Shown here piece by piece: positions 1-7,735 of a stretch of DNA of 64,000 nt. Source of the stretch: Kutzneria buriramensis (GTDB lineage: Bacteria; Actinomycetota; Actinomycetes; Mycobacteriales; Pseudonocardiaceae); assembly GCF_003387475.1 (NCBI RefSeq), contig NZ_QUNO01000001.1:310001-374000 (forward strand), written 5' to 3'. Within the stretch, counting starts at the first letter, position 1; every line of letters starts with the position of its first letter. Below the pieces are notes generated by a model. That model had not been told where the DNA came from, did no database searches, and saw only the letters and a program-made list of their open reading frames with translations. The position numbers and the translations under genes are program-made.

Positions 1-509
1 ATCTGGCCGACGCCGAAGGTCGCGCCGTCGCCGGGCGGGGCCGGGGTGAACGAGGGGTAGGCCTGCGCCTTGGGCGTGAGCGTGGTGAAGGTGCTCTTCT
101 GCTCGGTCTGCTTGCCGTCGGCGTTGTTCGCGTCCGCGACGATGTTGTACGTGGACCCGTAGCCCAGCGGCTCGCTGGACGTCCAGGTCAGGCCGTCCGC
201 CGACAGGTCGCCCTTCACCGCGTTGCCCTTGGCCGCGTTGGTGACGGTGACGGTGGTCAGCTTGCCGTTGGTGGCCTTGACCACGATCGGCGTCGTCGGG
301 CTGACCTGGTCGCCGGGCGAGATGCTCACCTGCGCCGCGGGCGCGGCCGGCTTGGTGCTTGTGGTCGTGGTGCCGCTGGCTGTCCCGTCCGCGCTGGACG
401 AGCAGGCGCTCAGCGCCAGTGCCGCCACGGCGAGTCCGACGACCCCCGCGGACCCCAGACGCCGCCGGCGCCCAGAGCTTCTCTGGACAGTGCTTCCTCC
501 GACAAGCAT
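1..509 (-). CDS. L,D-transpeptidase-family lipoprotein (N-terminal part, runs off the window)
   Basis: Only the first ~169 residues are present. They show a basic N-terminus, a hydrophobic stretch and a lipobox (LSAC, Cys about 35), then a Thr/Ala-rich linker and an Ig-like domain containing TWTSSEPLGYGSTY and a following FTTLTP motif. The same Ig pattern occurs in the two complete L,D-transpeptidases at 4186 and 46358, so this is probably a third paralogue. Such enzymes make 3-3 crosslinks in peptidoglycan outside the membrane. The catalytic HGC motif would lie beyond base 1, so activity is inferred. ATG at 509 is preceded by a GAAGAGGG ribosome site. Confidence 0.8.
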   Translation of the reverse strand, partial: MLVGGSTVQRSSGRRRRLGSAGVVGLAVAALALSACSSSADGTASGTTTTSTKPAAPAAQVSISPGDQVSPTTPIVVKATNGKLTTVTVTNAAKGNAVKGDLSADGLTWTSSEPLGYGSTYNIVADANNADGKQTEQKSTFTTLTPKAQAYPSFTPAPPGDGATFGVGQ

Positions 510-1233
510 GTAACCCTCTTCACTCACGGCCCGTGTCCCGGATCAGCCCAGACCCATCCGTGGCCGACCTCGCCCCCAGAAGGGTAGGCGGCGGCCTCTC
601 GATGAATAAGACGTGGTGGGCGGCCCGACGTTGCCTCCCGCCTTGGGGCGACGCGCGATCCGGTGACATTTGGTCCGCGCAGCGCAGTCAGCGACCCCGT
701 TCCGCCGGGTGCTCTGTCCCCGGAACGGCGTTGATTGGGCCGTTCAGGGGATAACTGCCCGTGCTGATAGCGCATTGCTGACAGTTGGCTCAGAGATCGC
801 TGCGCCCGGTTGCGCGATCGACCGCGCCGACGGGTCCGGCCTGGTCGACGCGGCCATGTCGATCAGGTGGCGTACGACACTCTCGTGATCGCCAGATGGG
901 GTGGCCACGGCCGGTGGAGTTGTGGATGAGTCACCGGCCGCCGGTCCGCGCGCTGGATCGGTTCCGTCGGTCGGCCGCTGACCTGCCGCGATAGCGCCCC
1001 CGACCTGGGGGTTGGTGACGTTTGCGCAGCTCAGTGGCCGATCGGCCGTCGTTTGTGGACCGTTCGGGAGGCGTCGGCACCCGGCCGGGTGCCGCGGTCC
1101 GGTAGGCGCCGGTGGTGTGAACTCCGTGTGAGGGCAGGTTCACCTGGATGAACTTATCCCGCTCGACGGGTGTCACTGGAAAGGCTGGCGTAGCGTCACC
1201 CTCGGGGTTGCCGCGACGCGCCAACAAGCGCGA
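510..1233. other. Long gene-free stretch upstream of mihF
   Basis: About 720 bp between the divergent transpeptidase and mihF genes. Short open frames on both strands have arginine- and proline-rich nonsense composition and no convincing ribosome sites. Promoters for both flanking genes must lie here, but I could not pick one with confidence. Confidence 0.5.
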
Positions 1234-1259
1234 ACGCTGACGAAAGTCGTGGTCAGCGT
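1234..1259 (+). promoter_or_regulatory. Inverted repeat upstream of mihF
   Basis: ACGCTGAC (1234-1241) and GTCAGCGT (1252-1259) are perfect 8-bp arms around a 10-base spacer. The dyad ends 42 bp before the mihF start. It could be an operator or a leader hairpin; its function is inferred from position only. Confidence 0.35.
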
Positions 1260-1301
1260 GCATGATGGCGGTCGAGCAACCCCTCGTCGCAAGAAAGGAC
1301 C

Positions 1302-1619
1302 ATGAAGTTGGCTCTGCCCACACTGACCCCTGAGCAGCGTGCGGAAGCGCTGGCGAAGGCTGCGGAGGCCCGCAAGGCCCGCACCGCGCTGCTTGCTTCG
1401 ATCAAGTCCGGTGAGACGACCTTCGGTGAGGTGCTCAAGCGCGCCAAGGACGACAAGACCGTCGGCAAGACGAAGGTCGCCCAGCTGCTGAAGGCCGTGC
1501 CCGGGCTCGGCGCCGTCAAGGTCGCCAAGCTGCTCGAGGAGACCGGCATCGACGCCGACCGCCGCGCCGCCGGCCTCGGCGACCGGCAGCGCCAGGCGCT
1601 GCTCGACGCGATCGGCTGA
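1302..1619 (+). CDS. mihF: Actinobacterial integration host factor (mIHF)
   Basis: A 105-residue protein matching the small actinobacterial mIHF family. The N-terminus LPTLTPEQRAEAL is followed by a helical Ala/Lys/Arg-rich segment and a C-terminal helix-two-turn-helix type core with VPGLGAVKVAKLLEE and a final ADRRAAGLGDRQRQALL. Such proteins bind and bend DNA without a partner subunit and help organise the nucleoid. AAAGGA lies two bases before the ATG. mIHF genes usually sit beside gmk and pyrF; here the gene stands alone between a transpeptidase and an ADP-ribosylglycohydrolase, so it may be a second copy. A hairpin terminator follows 55 bp after the stop. Confidence 0.9.
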   Translation: MKLALPTLTPEQRAEALAKAAEARKARTALLASIKSGETTFGEVLKRAKDDKTVGKTKVAQLLKAVPGLGAVKVAKLLEETGIDADRRAAGLGDRQRQALLDAIG

Positions 1620-1673
1620 GCACGGCCATGTGCTCGACGACCGATAAAGGTCCGGTCGACCGATATCGAGTCA

Positions 1674-1708
1674 GTCCGACCCGGCGCAGCTGTCGCGCCG
1701 GGTCGGAC
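1674..1708. terminator. Hairpin terminator between convergent genes
   Basis: A perfect 14-bp stem (1674-1687 with 1695-1708) closes a 7-base loop. It sits between mihF (plus) and the ADP-ribosylglycohydrolase gene (minus), so it can serve both directions. There is no clear T-tract, as is common in high-GC actinomycetes. Confidence 0.75.
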
Positions 1709-1717
1709 CGCAACTAG

Positions 1718-2992
1718 TCACCACCCCGGATAGCGCTGCAACCACGCGTCGTCGCCGGGCGGGTTCGGACCGAACTCGGCCAGCGCGTCCCTGGTCAGCG
1801 ACGTGATCGCGGGCCTGAGCTCCAGCCGCTCCAGCCAGTCGGCCGGGATCGCGGCCACGCCGTAGCGCGCCCCGGCGAGGTTCCCGCAGACCGAGCCGGT
1901 CGAGTCGCTGTCGCCCGAGTGGTTCACCGCCAGCCGCAGCGCGGACGGCAGGTCGTCGGTCGCCAGCATCGCGTAGACGGCGATCGCCAGTGCCTCCTCG
2001 CCGACCCAGCCGCCGCCCAGCTCGTCGGCCAGCCGCTCGGCGCTGACCAGCCCCTCGTCCGCCAGTCGGACCGCGGTGGTCAGCCTCGCCAGCTGCTCCT
2101 CGTGCCCCTGCCAGCGCGTCAGCACCGGCGTCAGCGCCGCGATGCACTCCGGCAGCGACGCGCCGCCGAGCAGCCCGTGCACGAGGAACGCCAGCGACGC
2201 CGCCGACAGGTAGCCGCTCGGATGCCCGTGCGTCAGGGCGGCGGTGGCCGCGGCCAGCCCGAACACCTTCTCCGGGTCCGTCGACCACAGCGCCACCGGC
2301 GCGGCCCGCATGACGCCGCCGCAGCCCTTCGAGTCGTTCAACGGGTTGGTCATCGAGCCGGCCGTGCCGTCCGCGGCGAACACCCGCAGCGCCGTCACGC
2401 AGGTGTTGCCCGGGGCCCGGCGCGCGAACAGGCCGCGCTCGGTGATCAGCCAGCCGTCCGGCTGCGCCCGGCCCTCGGCGAACGGCCCGCCGGCCTGCGG
2501 CCAGTCGAAGCCCTGGGTGTGCAGCCAGCGCTGATAGGCGTGCTGCACCACCGGCACCGGGTCGCCGGCACCCGACACCCGGTCCCGCACGTGCGCCCGG
2601 ATCAGGCCCTCCAGCGTGAACAGGGTCATCTGGGTGTCGTCGGTGATGGTGCCGTCCGGCCCGGTCGGCCCGAGGCCGGTCACGCCCTGCTCTCCGTGCT
2701 GGCGCCGGATCATGTCGATCGGCAGGAACTCGATGGACGCCCCCAGCGCGTCGCCGACCGCGCCGGCCAGCACGCAGCCCAGCACCCGGTCCGCCCAGGT
2801 CGTCGCCGACGCCGGCACCGGGAACTTGCGGCCGTTCTCGTCCAGGCCGATCGGGAAGTCGTGCCGCCCCGGGTCCAGCGGCCGGATCCGCTGCTCGACC
2901 GGCACGGCCAGGCTGTCCAGGTGGAACCGGGTGATCCGGTCGATGTGCTCCGGGCTGGCGCCGGCAGCCCACTCCCACTCGCTCAACGCCAT
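1718..2992 (-). CDS. ADP-ribosylglycohydrolase family protein
   Basis: A 424-residue DraG/ARH-type hydrolase, expected to remove ADP-ribose from modified targets. The metal-binding motifs are intact: GDALGAS at 80-86, TDDTQM at 117-122 and HSGDSDSTG at 358-366, supplying the aspartates that hold the two magnesium ions. About 65 residues precede the catalytic domain, which is unusual for the family. The ATG lies one base after the stop of the upstream ADP-ribosyltransferase-like gene, so the two are probably co-transcribed and translationally linked. This suggests the hydrolase reverses, or protects against, its neighbour's modification. The family call is firm; the substrate is unknown. Confidence 0.9.
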   Translation of the reverse strand: MALSEWEWAAGASPEHIDRITRFHLDSLAVPVEQRIRPLDPGRHDFPIGLDENGRKFPVPASATTWADRVLGCVLAGAVGDALGASIEFLPIDMIRRQHGEQGVTGLGPTGPDGTITDDTQMTLFTLEGLIRAHVRDRVSGAGDPVPVVQHAYQRWLHTQGFDWPQAGGPFAEGRAQPDGWLITERGLFARRAPGNTCVTALRVFAADGTAGSMTNPLNDSKGCGGVMRAAPVALWSTDPEKVFGLAAATAALTHGHPSGYLSAASLAFLVHGLLGGASLPECIAALTPVLTRWQGHEEQLARLTTAVRLADEGLVSAERLADELGGGWVGEEALAIAVYAMLATDDLPSALRLAVNHSGDSDSTGSVCGNLAGARYGVAAIPADWLERLELRPAITSLTRDALAEFGPNPPGDDAWLQRYPGW

Positions 2993-2993
2993 G

Positions 2994-4007
2994 TCAGCCC
3001 AGCTCCTCCAGCGCGATGTCCCAGCCCTTGATGCTCGGGTAGTACCGCTTGCCCGTGACGCGGAACGTCGACCCCGGCCCGAACACCACCTCGGCGAACT
3101 GCTCGCCGTCCTGGGAGATGGCGCCGATCAGCTTGCCGCCGTGGCGGGCGTCGATGGTGTAGCGGACCAGGCCGTCGCCGGTGTAGGCCGGATTGGCCGA
3201 CGTGCTCAGGAAGGTGCGTTCCACGATGGTGTCGCCCAGGTGGTACTCGGCCGCGATGGCCGCCGCCCGGTCGGGATCGCGGACGCCCAGCACCCGGGTC
3301 ACGATGCCGGCGTAGGACGGCAGCTTGCTCAGCGCCGTCACGACGTGGTCGATCTGGCTGCCGCTGTCGGCGGGCCGGTCCGGGGCCGGCGCGGGCGGGT
3401 CCTGGATCAGCACCGGCACCGGGACCGGTTCCGGGTCCAGGATCGGCTCGACGGGAGCCGGCGGCTCGTCCAGGTCGAGCGGATCGAGGCCCGGCCGGTC
3501 CTCCGCCACGAGATCCCTGCTCAACGACTCGGAACCCCGGGGATCGCCGCCCAGAGGATCGGAAATCAGAGGATCGCCGCCCAGGGGGTCGGAGCCCAGG
3601 GGGGCGACCGCGAGCGGGTCGACGCCCAGCGGGTCCGGGTCCAGGGGGTCCACGGGCTCGGGGGTCGGTTCCGGGGCCGGCAGCTCCGCGTCCTCCAGCG
3701 GTGCGGCTCCCACCTGCCGCGCAGCCTCGCGGACCGCACGGGCGACCGCCTCGGCCAGGCTGGCCGGCGTGTGGTGCTCGAACGCGTCCCGGTCGAACGA
3801 CAGCTGCCGCAGGCCGCCGACGCCGTCGACCACCACCGTGACCATCCGGTCCGGCGACTGCGCCATGGTCGTGCGCGTCCGCAGATCGCGATTGAGCTGC
3901 TGCGCGTGCGCCAACTGCTGCCGCGAACTGTCCAGCAGCTGGCTCATCGAGTCCAGCAGCGCGGCGTTGCGGGCCAGCAGCTCCGCCATCTGCTCCGAAT
4001 CGGTCAT
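2994..4007 (-). CDS. YbaB/EbfC-like domain fused to an ADP-ribosyltransferase-like domain
   Basis: A 337-residue protein in three parts. Residues 1-105 are helical and then contain a YbaB/EbfC-like unit (MVTVVVDGVGGLRQLSF followed by an Ala-rich helix). Residues 105-215 are a low-complexity linker built on DPLG-type repeats. Residues 229-337 resemble R-S-E ADP-ribosyltransferases: Arg238 in GIVTRVLG, the STS motif at 268-270 (FLSTSANPAY) and Glu306 in FAEVVFGPGSTFRV. The usual Glu or Gln two residues before the catalytic Glu is Phe304, so activity or target choice may differ from arginine-specific enzymes. ATG 4007 was chosen over an in-frame upstream start because AGAGGGGCGAGG precedes it. 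The hydrolase gene follows directly. Confidence 0.75.
   Translation of the reverse strand: MTDSEQMAELLARNAALLDSMSQLLDSSRQQLAHAQQLNRDLRTRTTMAQSPDRMVTVVVDGVGGLRQLSFDRDAFEHHTPASLAEAVARAVREAARQVGAAPLEDAELPAPEPTPEPVDPLDPDPLGVDPLAVAPLGSDPLGGDPLISDPLGGDPRGSESLSRDLVAEDRPGLDPLDLDEPPAPVEPILDPEPVPVPVLIQDPPAPAPDRPADSGSQIDHVVTALSKLPSYAGIVTRVLGVRDPDRAAAIAAEYHLGDTIVERTFLSTSANPAYTGDGLVRYTIDARHGGKLIGAISQDGEQFAEVVFGPGSTFRVTGKRYYPSIKGWDIALEELG
3535..3660 (-). repeat. Short in-frame repeats encoding the DPLG linker
   Basis: Imperfect ~15-bp units (plus strand GGATCGCCGCCCAGA and variants) are arranged in tandem and encode repeated Asp-Pro-Leu-Gly steps in the linker between the two domains of the upstream fusion protein. 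Such arrays can change in length by slippage. Confidence 0.7.
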
Positions 4008-4136
4008 CCTCGCCCCTCTGATCGGCAGACAGGACGGTACCCAGCGCGATCCGGCAACACAGCAACGTTGACGCAACGGTCGGGCGGATTCCCGGCTGAA
4101 CTGCTCGAACCCGCGTCGTGACGTGCGCCACCGACG

Positions 4137-4169
4137 ACTGAGCCCCGGGCCATCGGCCCGGGGCTCAGT
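4137..4169 (-). terminator. Hairpin terminator after the second L,D-transpeptidase gene
   Basis: A perfect 15-bp stem (4137-4151 with 4155-4169) closes a 3-base loop 17 bp past the transpeptidase stop codon. It should separate that gene from the transferase-hydrolase pair downstream. Confidence 0.8.
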
Positions 4170-4185
4170 GTGAGGCAAGGGTGGA

Positions 4186-5391
4186 TCAGCCGTGCAGGGC
4201 CGACTTGGCCAGCCACTGGTCCCACGGCACGGCCCAGTCGTAGTAGTCGCCGTCCTTGGCGCCCAGCTGCTGGGTCGAGCCGGTGATCTCCACGGGGTCG
4301 CCGACCATGACCTCGTTGTAGACGATCTCGGCGGTGGCCGGCGCCAGGTTCACGCAGCCGTGCGAGACGTTCGTGTTGCCCTGGGCCCAGATGCTGCCGG
4401 CGTAGCCGTGCACGAACTCGCCGTTGTTGGAGATGCGCATCGCCCACGGCACCACCACGTTCTCGTAGTGGTACTTCGGGTTGCTCATGGCGAAGGTCGG
4501 GCTCTTGGACATGACCACGTGCGTGCCGCTGTTGGTGACCCGGCCCGGGTCGGAGTCCAGCCCGTAGCTCGCCGGGTAGTCGGCGATCACGTTGCCGTCC
4601 TGGACGATCTGGAGGCGGTGGGTCTGGGTGTTGCCGCGCAGGATCATGCTGCGGCCGACGGTGAACGACGTGGTCAGGTCCTCCGCGCCGTACGCGCCGT
4701 TGCCGAAGGACGTGCCGTACAGCTTGGCCAGCAGGGTGACCTTGGTGTTGGCCGGCCAGTAGTCCTTGGTGCGGTAGTGCAGCGTCTGGTCGTCCAGCCA
4801 GGCCCACGAGCCGGTGCTCGGGTTGGACGTCTGCACGGTCAGCGCCCGCTCGACCGAGGCCTTGTCCTGCACCGGCGAGCTGAAGGTGAGCACGATCGGC
4901 TCGGCGACGCCGACGGTGGCGTTGTCGGCCACGTTGATCTGGGCGTCGATCTGGCGGGCCGGCGTGAGCGTGTGGAAGGTGCCGCCCAGCGGCACCTGCT
5001 TGCCGTCCGAGCCGACGGCGGTGCCGGACCAGGTGTACGTGCGGTTGTAGCCGAGCGACTCGGTGGCGGTCCAGCTGTGCTTGTCCGGCGAGGTCAGGCC
5101 GGCCACGGGCCGGCCCTCGTCGTTGACCAGGTGCACGTCGGTGATGGCGCCGTCGGCGACGGTCACCTGCACGGGGTCGGCCGGCGACACGTTCTGCGCG
5201 GTGTCGCCCGGGATCTGGGTGACCTTGGCCGGCTTGGACACGGCCGCCGGCGACACCTTCTGCTCGGCGGTCGTGGGTTTGGCCGGCGGCTGCGTCGTCC
5301 CGGTGGATCCGCACGCGGCTAAGCCGAGCATGGTGGCCATGACCCCCGCCGCCATGACCCAGCGTGTTCCTCTGACCGCCCGCACGGCCAC
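4186..5391 (-). CDS. L,D-transpeptidase lipoprotein
   Basis: A complete 401-residue enzyme of the LdtMt2/LdtMt5 type, which forms 3-3 peptidoglycan crosslinks at the outer face of the membrane. It has a lipobox LAAC (Cys27), a Thr/Pro linker, two Ig-like domains (about 60-250) and a YkuD catalytic domain ending in HGCVNL (His344, Cys346), with upstream MRISNNGEFVHG supplying the other conserved histidine. GTG 5391 is given as the start, but GTG 5385 is better spaced from the GGGGGAAGGG ribosome site. It is a paralogue of the proteins at 1-509 and 46358-47512. A strong hairpin follows. Confidence 0.93.
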   Translation of the reverse strand: MAVRAVRGTRWVMAAGVMATMLGLAACGSTGTTQPPAKPTTAEQKVSPAAVSKPAKVTQIPGDTAQNVSPADPVQVTVADGAITDVHLVNDEGRPVAGLTSPDKHSWTATESLGYNRTYTWSGTAVGSDGKQVPLGGTFHTLTPARQIDAQINVADNATVGVAEPIVLTFSSPVQDKASVERALTVQTSNPSTGSWAWLDDQTLHYRTKDYWPANTKVTLLAKLYGTSFGNGAYGAEDLTTSFTVGRSMILRGNTQTHRLQIVQDGNVIADYPASYGLDSDPGRVTNSGTHVVMSKSPTFAMSNPKYHYENVVVPWAMRISNNGEFVHGYAGSIWAQGNTNVSHGCVNLAPATAEIVYNEVMVGDPVEITGSTQQLGAKDGDYYDWAVPWDQWLAKSALHG

Positions 5392-5569
5392 CCCTTCCCC
5401 CGAAACCCCTCATCACGTCCTGTAACTCATTCGACGTCGCAGCTACGGCCCGCGTTGACAGCGCTAAACGTGATTCATGTCACAGGTGCCGGACAGGCGA
5501 TGACGATCGACTTCTTGAACGGTACCGCCGGATGCCGACAGCGACGCTCTCGATCTGATCAAGATGGCG

Positions 5570-7249
5570 CTACTGTCCGGAACCGCCGACGATGCTGCTG
5601 GCCAGGATCTGCCCCAGGCCGGTGCGGGTGGCCACCACCATCAGGCGGTCCCGCGGCACCAGCTGGTGGTCGGCCGGCGGCTGCCAGTCCATCCGCTGCT
5701 CGGTGCGGCGCTGGAGCGCGATCACCCGGACCTCGGTGCGCTGCTCGACCTCGCCGATGGTCCGGCCGCCCAGGCCGGTCCCGTCGCCGACCGGCACCTC
5801 GGCGATCAGCAGCACCCGCCGCCCGACCGGGATCGTGCCGATGACCTGCCGTTCCACCATGGCGGCGGCGAAGGCCGGCGCGGCCAGCGCCGACACGCTG
5901 CGCGAGACGTCGATGTTGAAGCGGCGCTCGACCAGCCGGGCGAAGTCGTTGTCGAACAGCCGCAGCACGACCAGCAGGTCGTCGCGGATGGCCCGCGCGG
6001 TCAGCGCCGCCTCGAGGTTGACCACGTCGTGCGAGCTCAGCGTGACCAGCGCCCGGCTGGTGCCGATGTAGGCGGCCCGCAGCGTGTCGTCCCGGCTGGC
6101 ATCGCCGATGATCACCGGCAGCCCGAGCCGTCTGGCCAGCGGGATGCCGCGGGCGCTCTCGTTGCGGTCGACGCCGACCACCGGCACGCCCAGGTCGTGC
6201 AGCTGGGCGACCACCCGGGCGCCGACCTGGCCGAGCCCGATCACCACGACATGGTCGCGGAACGGTCCCTGGGGGCCGTTGGCCGCCGCCAGCCGCGCGC
6301 TGACCACGGCGTCCAGCGCCACCGCGGTGATGATCGGAATGATCGAGATGCCGACCAGCGTCACCATCACCTGGGTGATCTTGTTGATCACCGGCAGGCT
6401 GTCCGTCGGCTGGGCCGCCCCGGCGACGTCCAGCGCCGTCTCGTAGACGGCGTTCCACCAGGTGTAGCCGCCGAACACGGCGAACATGGTGGTGCCGATG
6501 GCCAGCAGCACGAACAGCGACGCCGCGGCGGCGGCGACCCTGCGGTTGAGCACCGAGCCGAAATTGCGCCGCAGCGCCGCCATGAACGCGCTGGGCCGGC
6601 GGCGCACCGGCTTCTCCACCACCGAGCCGTTGGCGAAGGCGAGCACCAGGTCGGTCGAGTGCTCGGTGACCGGCAGCAGGTCGGGATGGGTGGAGTCGGT
6701 GGTGTCGGCCAGGCCGCAGATGATCCGCTCCGGCGCGACCTCGTCCCGCCGCACCACATATAAGGTGCGGCCCGACACCCGGATGTGCGTCGGGCCCTCG
6801 CGGCCGAGCGAGGCCGCGACGAACGAGGGCGCGGCCATCGCCGCGTCGGAGAGCACCGCGCAGTCCGCGAACAGGGTGCGGACCCGGTGGCCGAGGCTCG
6901 TGTTGAACAGGCGCAGCACGAGCCGCAGCTCGGGGTTGATGTCCTGGGCCAGCAGCGCGGCGTGGATGTTGCCGGCGTCGTCGGAGCCGAGCAGCGCCAG
7001 CGCCCGGGCCGTCGACAGCTTGGCCTGGAGGAACGCCGCGTTGTCGGGGGCCGCCGCCTCGATCACCCGGACCCGGCTGAGCTGGGCGATCCGCGGACCG
7101 TAGTTCTCCTGCTTCGACCGCAGGATGACGGTGACGTCCTCGTCGTACCGATTGATCAGCTCGTCGACGAGCCGGAAGGCCAGCGGGCTGTCCCCGCACA
7201 CCACCAGATGCCGACGCCGGTCGTTCCTGCGGAGCTGGAGCGTCGGCAC
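5570..7249 (-). CDS. Membrane protein with two RCK/TrkA-type NAD-binding domains
   Basis: A 559-residue protein with an RCK-membrane-RCK layout. The first nucleotide-binding fold starts near HLVVCGDSPLAFRLV (about 14-28), two hydrophobic helices lie near 238-260 and 291-315, and a second Rossmann fold starts at HVVVIGLGQVGARV (333-346). A C-terminal TrkA_C-like part follows. This resembles single-chain ion-conducting channel subunits gated by nucleotides, or regulators of potassium uptake. No TVGYG-type selectivity filter is visible between the helices, where GGYTWWNAVYE is found instead, so the transported ion is uncertain. Confidence 0.75.
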   Translation of the reverse strand: MPTLQLRRNDRRRHLVVCGDSPLAFRLVDELINRYDEDVTVILRSKQENYGPRIAQLSRVRVIEAAAPDNAAFLQAKLSTARALALLGSDDAGNIHAALLAQDINPELRLVLRLFNTSLGHRVRTLFADCAVLSDAAMAAPSFVAASLGREGPTHIRVSGRTLYVVRRDEVAPERIICGLADTTDSTHPDLLPVTEHSTDLVLAFANGSVVEKPVRRRPSAFMAALRRNFGSVLNRRVAAAAASLFVLLAIGTTMFAVFGGYTWWNAVYETALDVAGAAQPTDSLPVINKITQVMVTLVGISIIPIITAVALDAVVSARLAAANGPQGPFRDHVVVIGLGQVGARVVAQLHDLGVPVVGVDRNESARGIPLARRLGLPVIIGDASRDDTLRAAYIGTSRALVTLSSHDVVNLEAALTARAIRDDLLVVLRLFDNDFARLVERRFNIDVSRSVSALAAPAFAAAMVERQVIGTIPVGRRVLLIAEVPVGDGTGLGGRTIGEVEQRTEVRVIALQRRTEQRMDWQPPADHQLVPRDRLMVVATRTGLGQILASSIVGGSGQ

Positions 7250-7311
7250 GGCTTGATCGTATGCGAGCCGAACGCGTCAGGGGCCGGTTGTGGGGAAGTG
7301 GTCCCCTGGGT

Positions 7312-7683
7312 TCAGTAGCGGCCCTGCTGCTGGTTCTGGGACTCCCAGGCCAGGCGCTGGGTGATCCACTCCTGGGCCAGCGACTGCGGGGAGGTGTGGT
7401 GCATGGCGGCGAGCTCGCGGAGCTGCTCGTTCGCGGTCAGCGAGAGCCGCAGCTGGTAGACCTGCGCGTTGCCGAAGCGGCGGCCGGACCCGGTGGTCTC
7501 GACGTCGCCCTCGGGGGCCAGCGCCGCCAGGTAGTTCTCCAGCTCGTGGTCCGGAGCGGCTTCCTGCTGCTCACGGGCCGGCTCGCGGTGTCTACCGTCT
7601 TTTTTCCGTCCAAGCGAGGGAAGAGGCACCGAAGGAGGATAACGGTTCGGTTGCGGGCGGGTGACGGGTGTGTCCGGCGCCAC
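7312..7683 (-). CDS. Small hypothetical protein
   Basis: About 123 residues. The first half is polar and Pro/Arg/Glu-rich. The second half looks folded: FGNAQVYQLRLSLTANEQLREL followed by a helix ending in QEWITQRLAW, which recalls a short helical DNA-binding or antitoxin-like fold but is not diagnostic. The start (GTG 7683) is weakly supported and could lie further in. It is transcribed toward the RCK-protein gene. I do not recognise a family. Confidence 0.5.
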   Translation of the reverse strand: MAPDTPVTRPQPNRYPPSVPLPSLGRKKDGRHREPAREQQEAAPDHELENYLAALAPEGDVETTGSGRRFGNAQVYQLRLSLTANEQLRELAAMHHTSPQSLAQEWITQRLAWESQNQQQGRY

Positions 7684-7702
7684 ACCTGCCCCGGCGTGGA
7701 GA

Positions 7703-7735
7703 GGCCCCCGCGCCAGGGGGAGGAACGCGGGGGCC
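7703..7735. repeat. GC-rich hairpin upstream of the small hypothetical gene
   Basis: GGCCCCCGCG (7703-7712) pairs perfectly with 7726-7735 around a 13-base loop, 20 bp before the GTG at 7683. It may be a leader hairpin or a terminator of something read from the right. Confidence 0.45.

Noticed and set aside
5559-7199. A 546-codon frame within the RCK-protein gene
   Set aside because: It is an alternative frame of the same strand with Arg/Ala/Gly-rich nonsense composition; the frame at 5570-7249 has clear domains.
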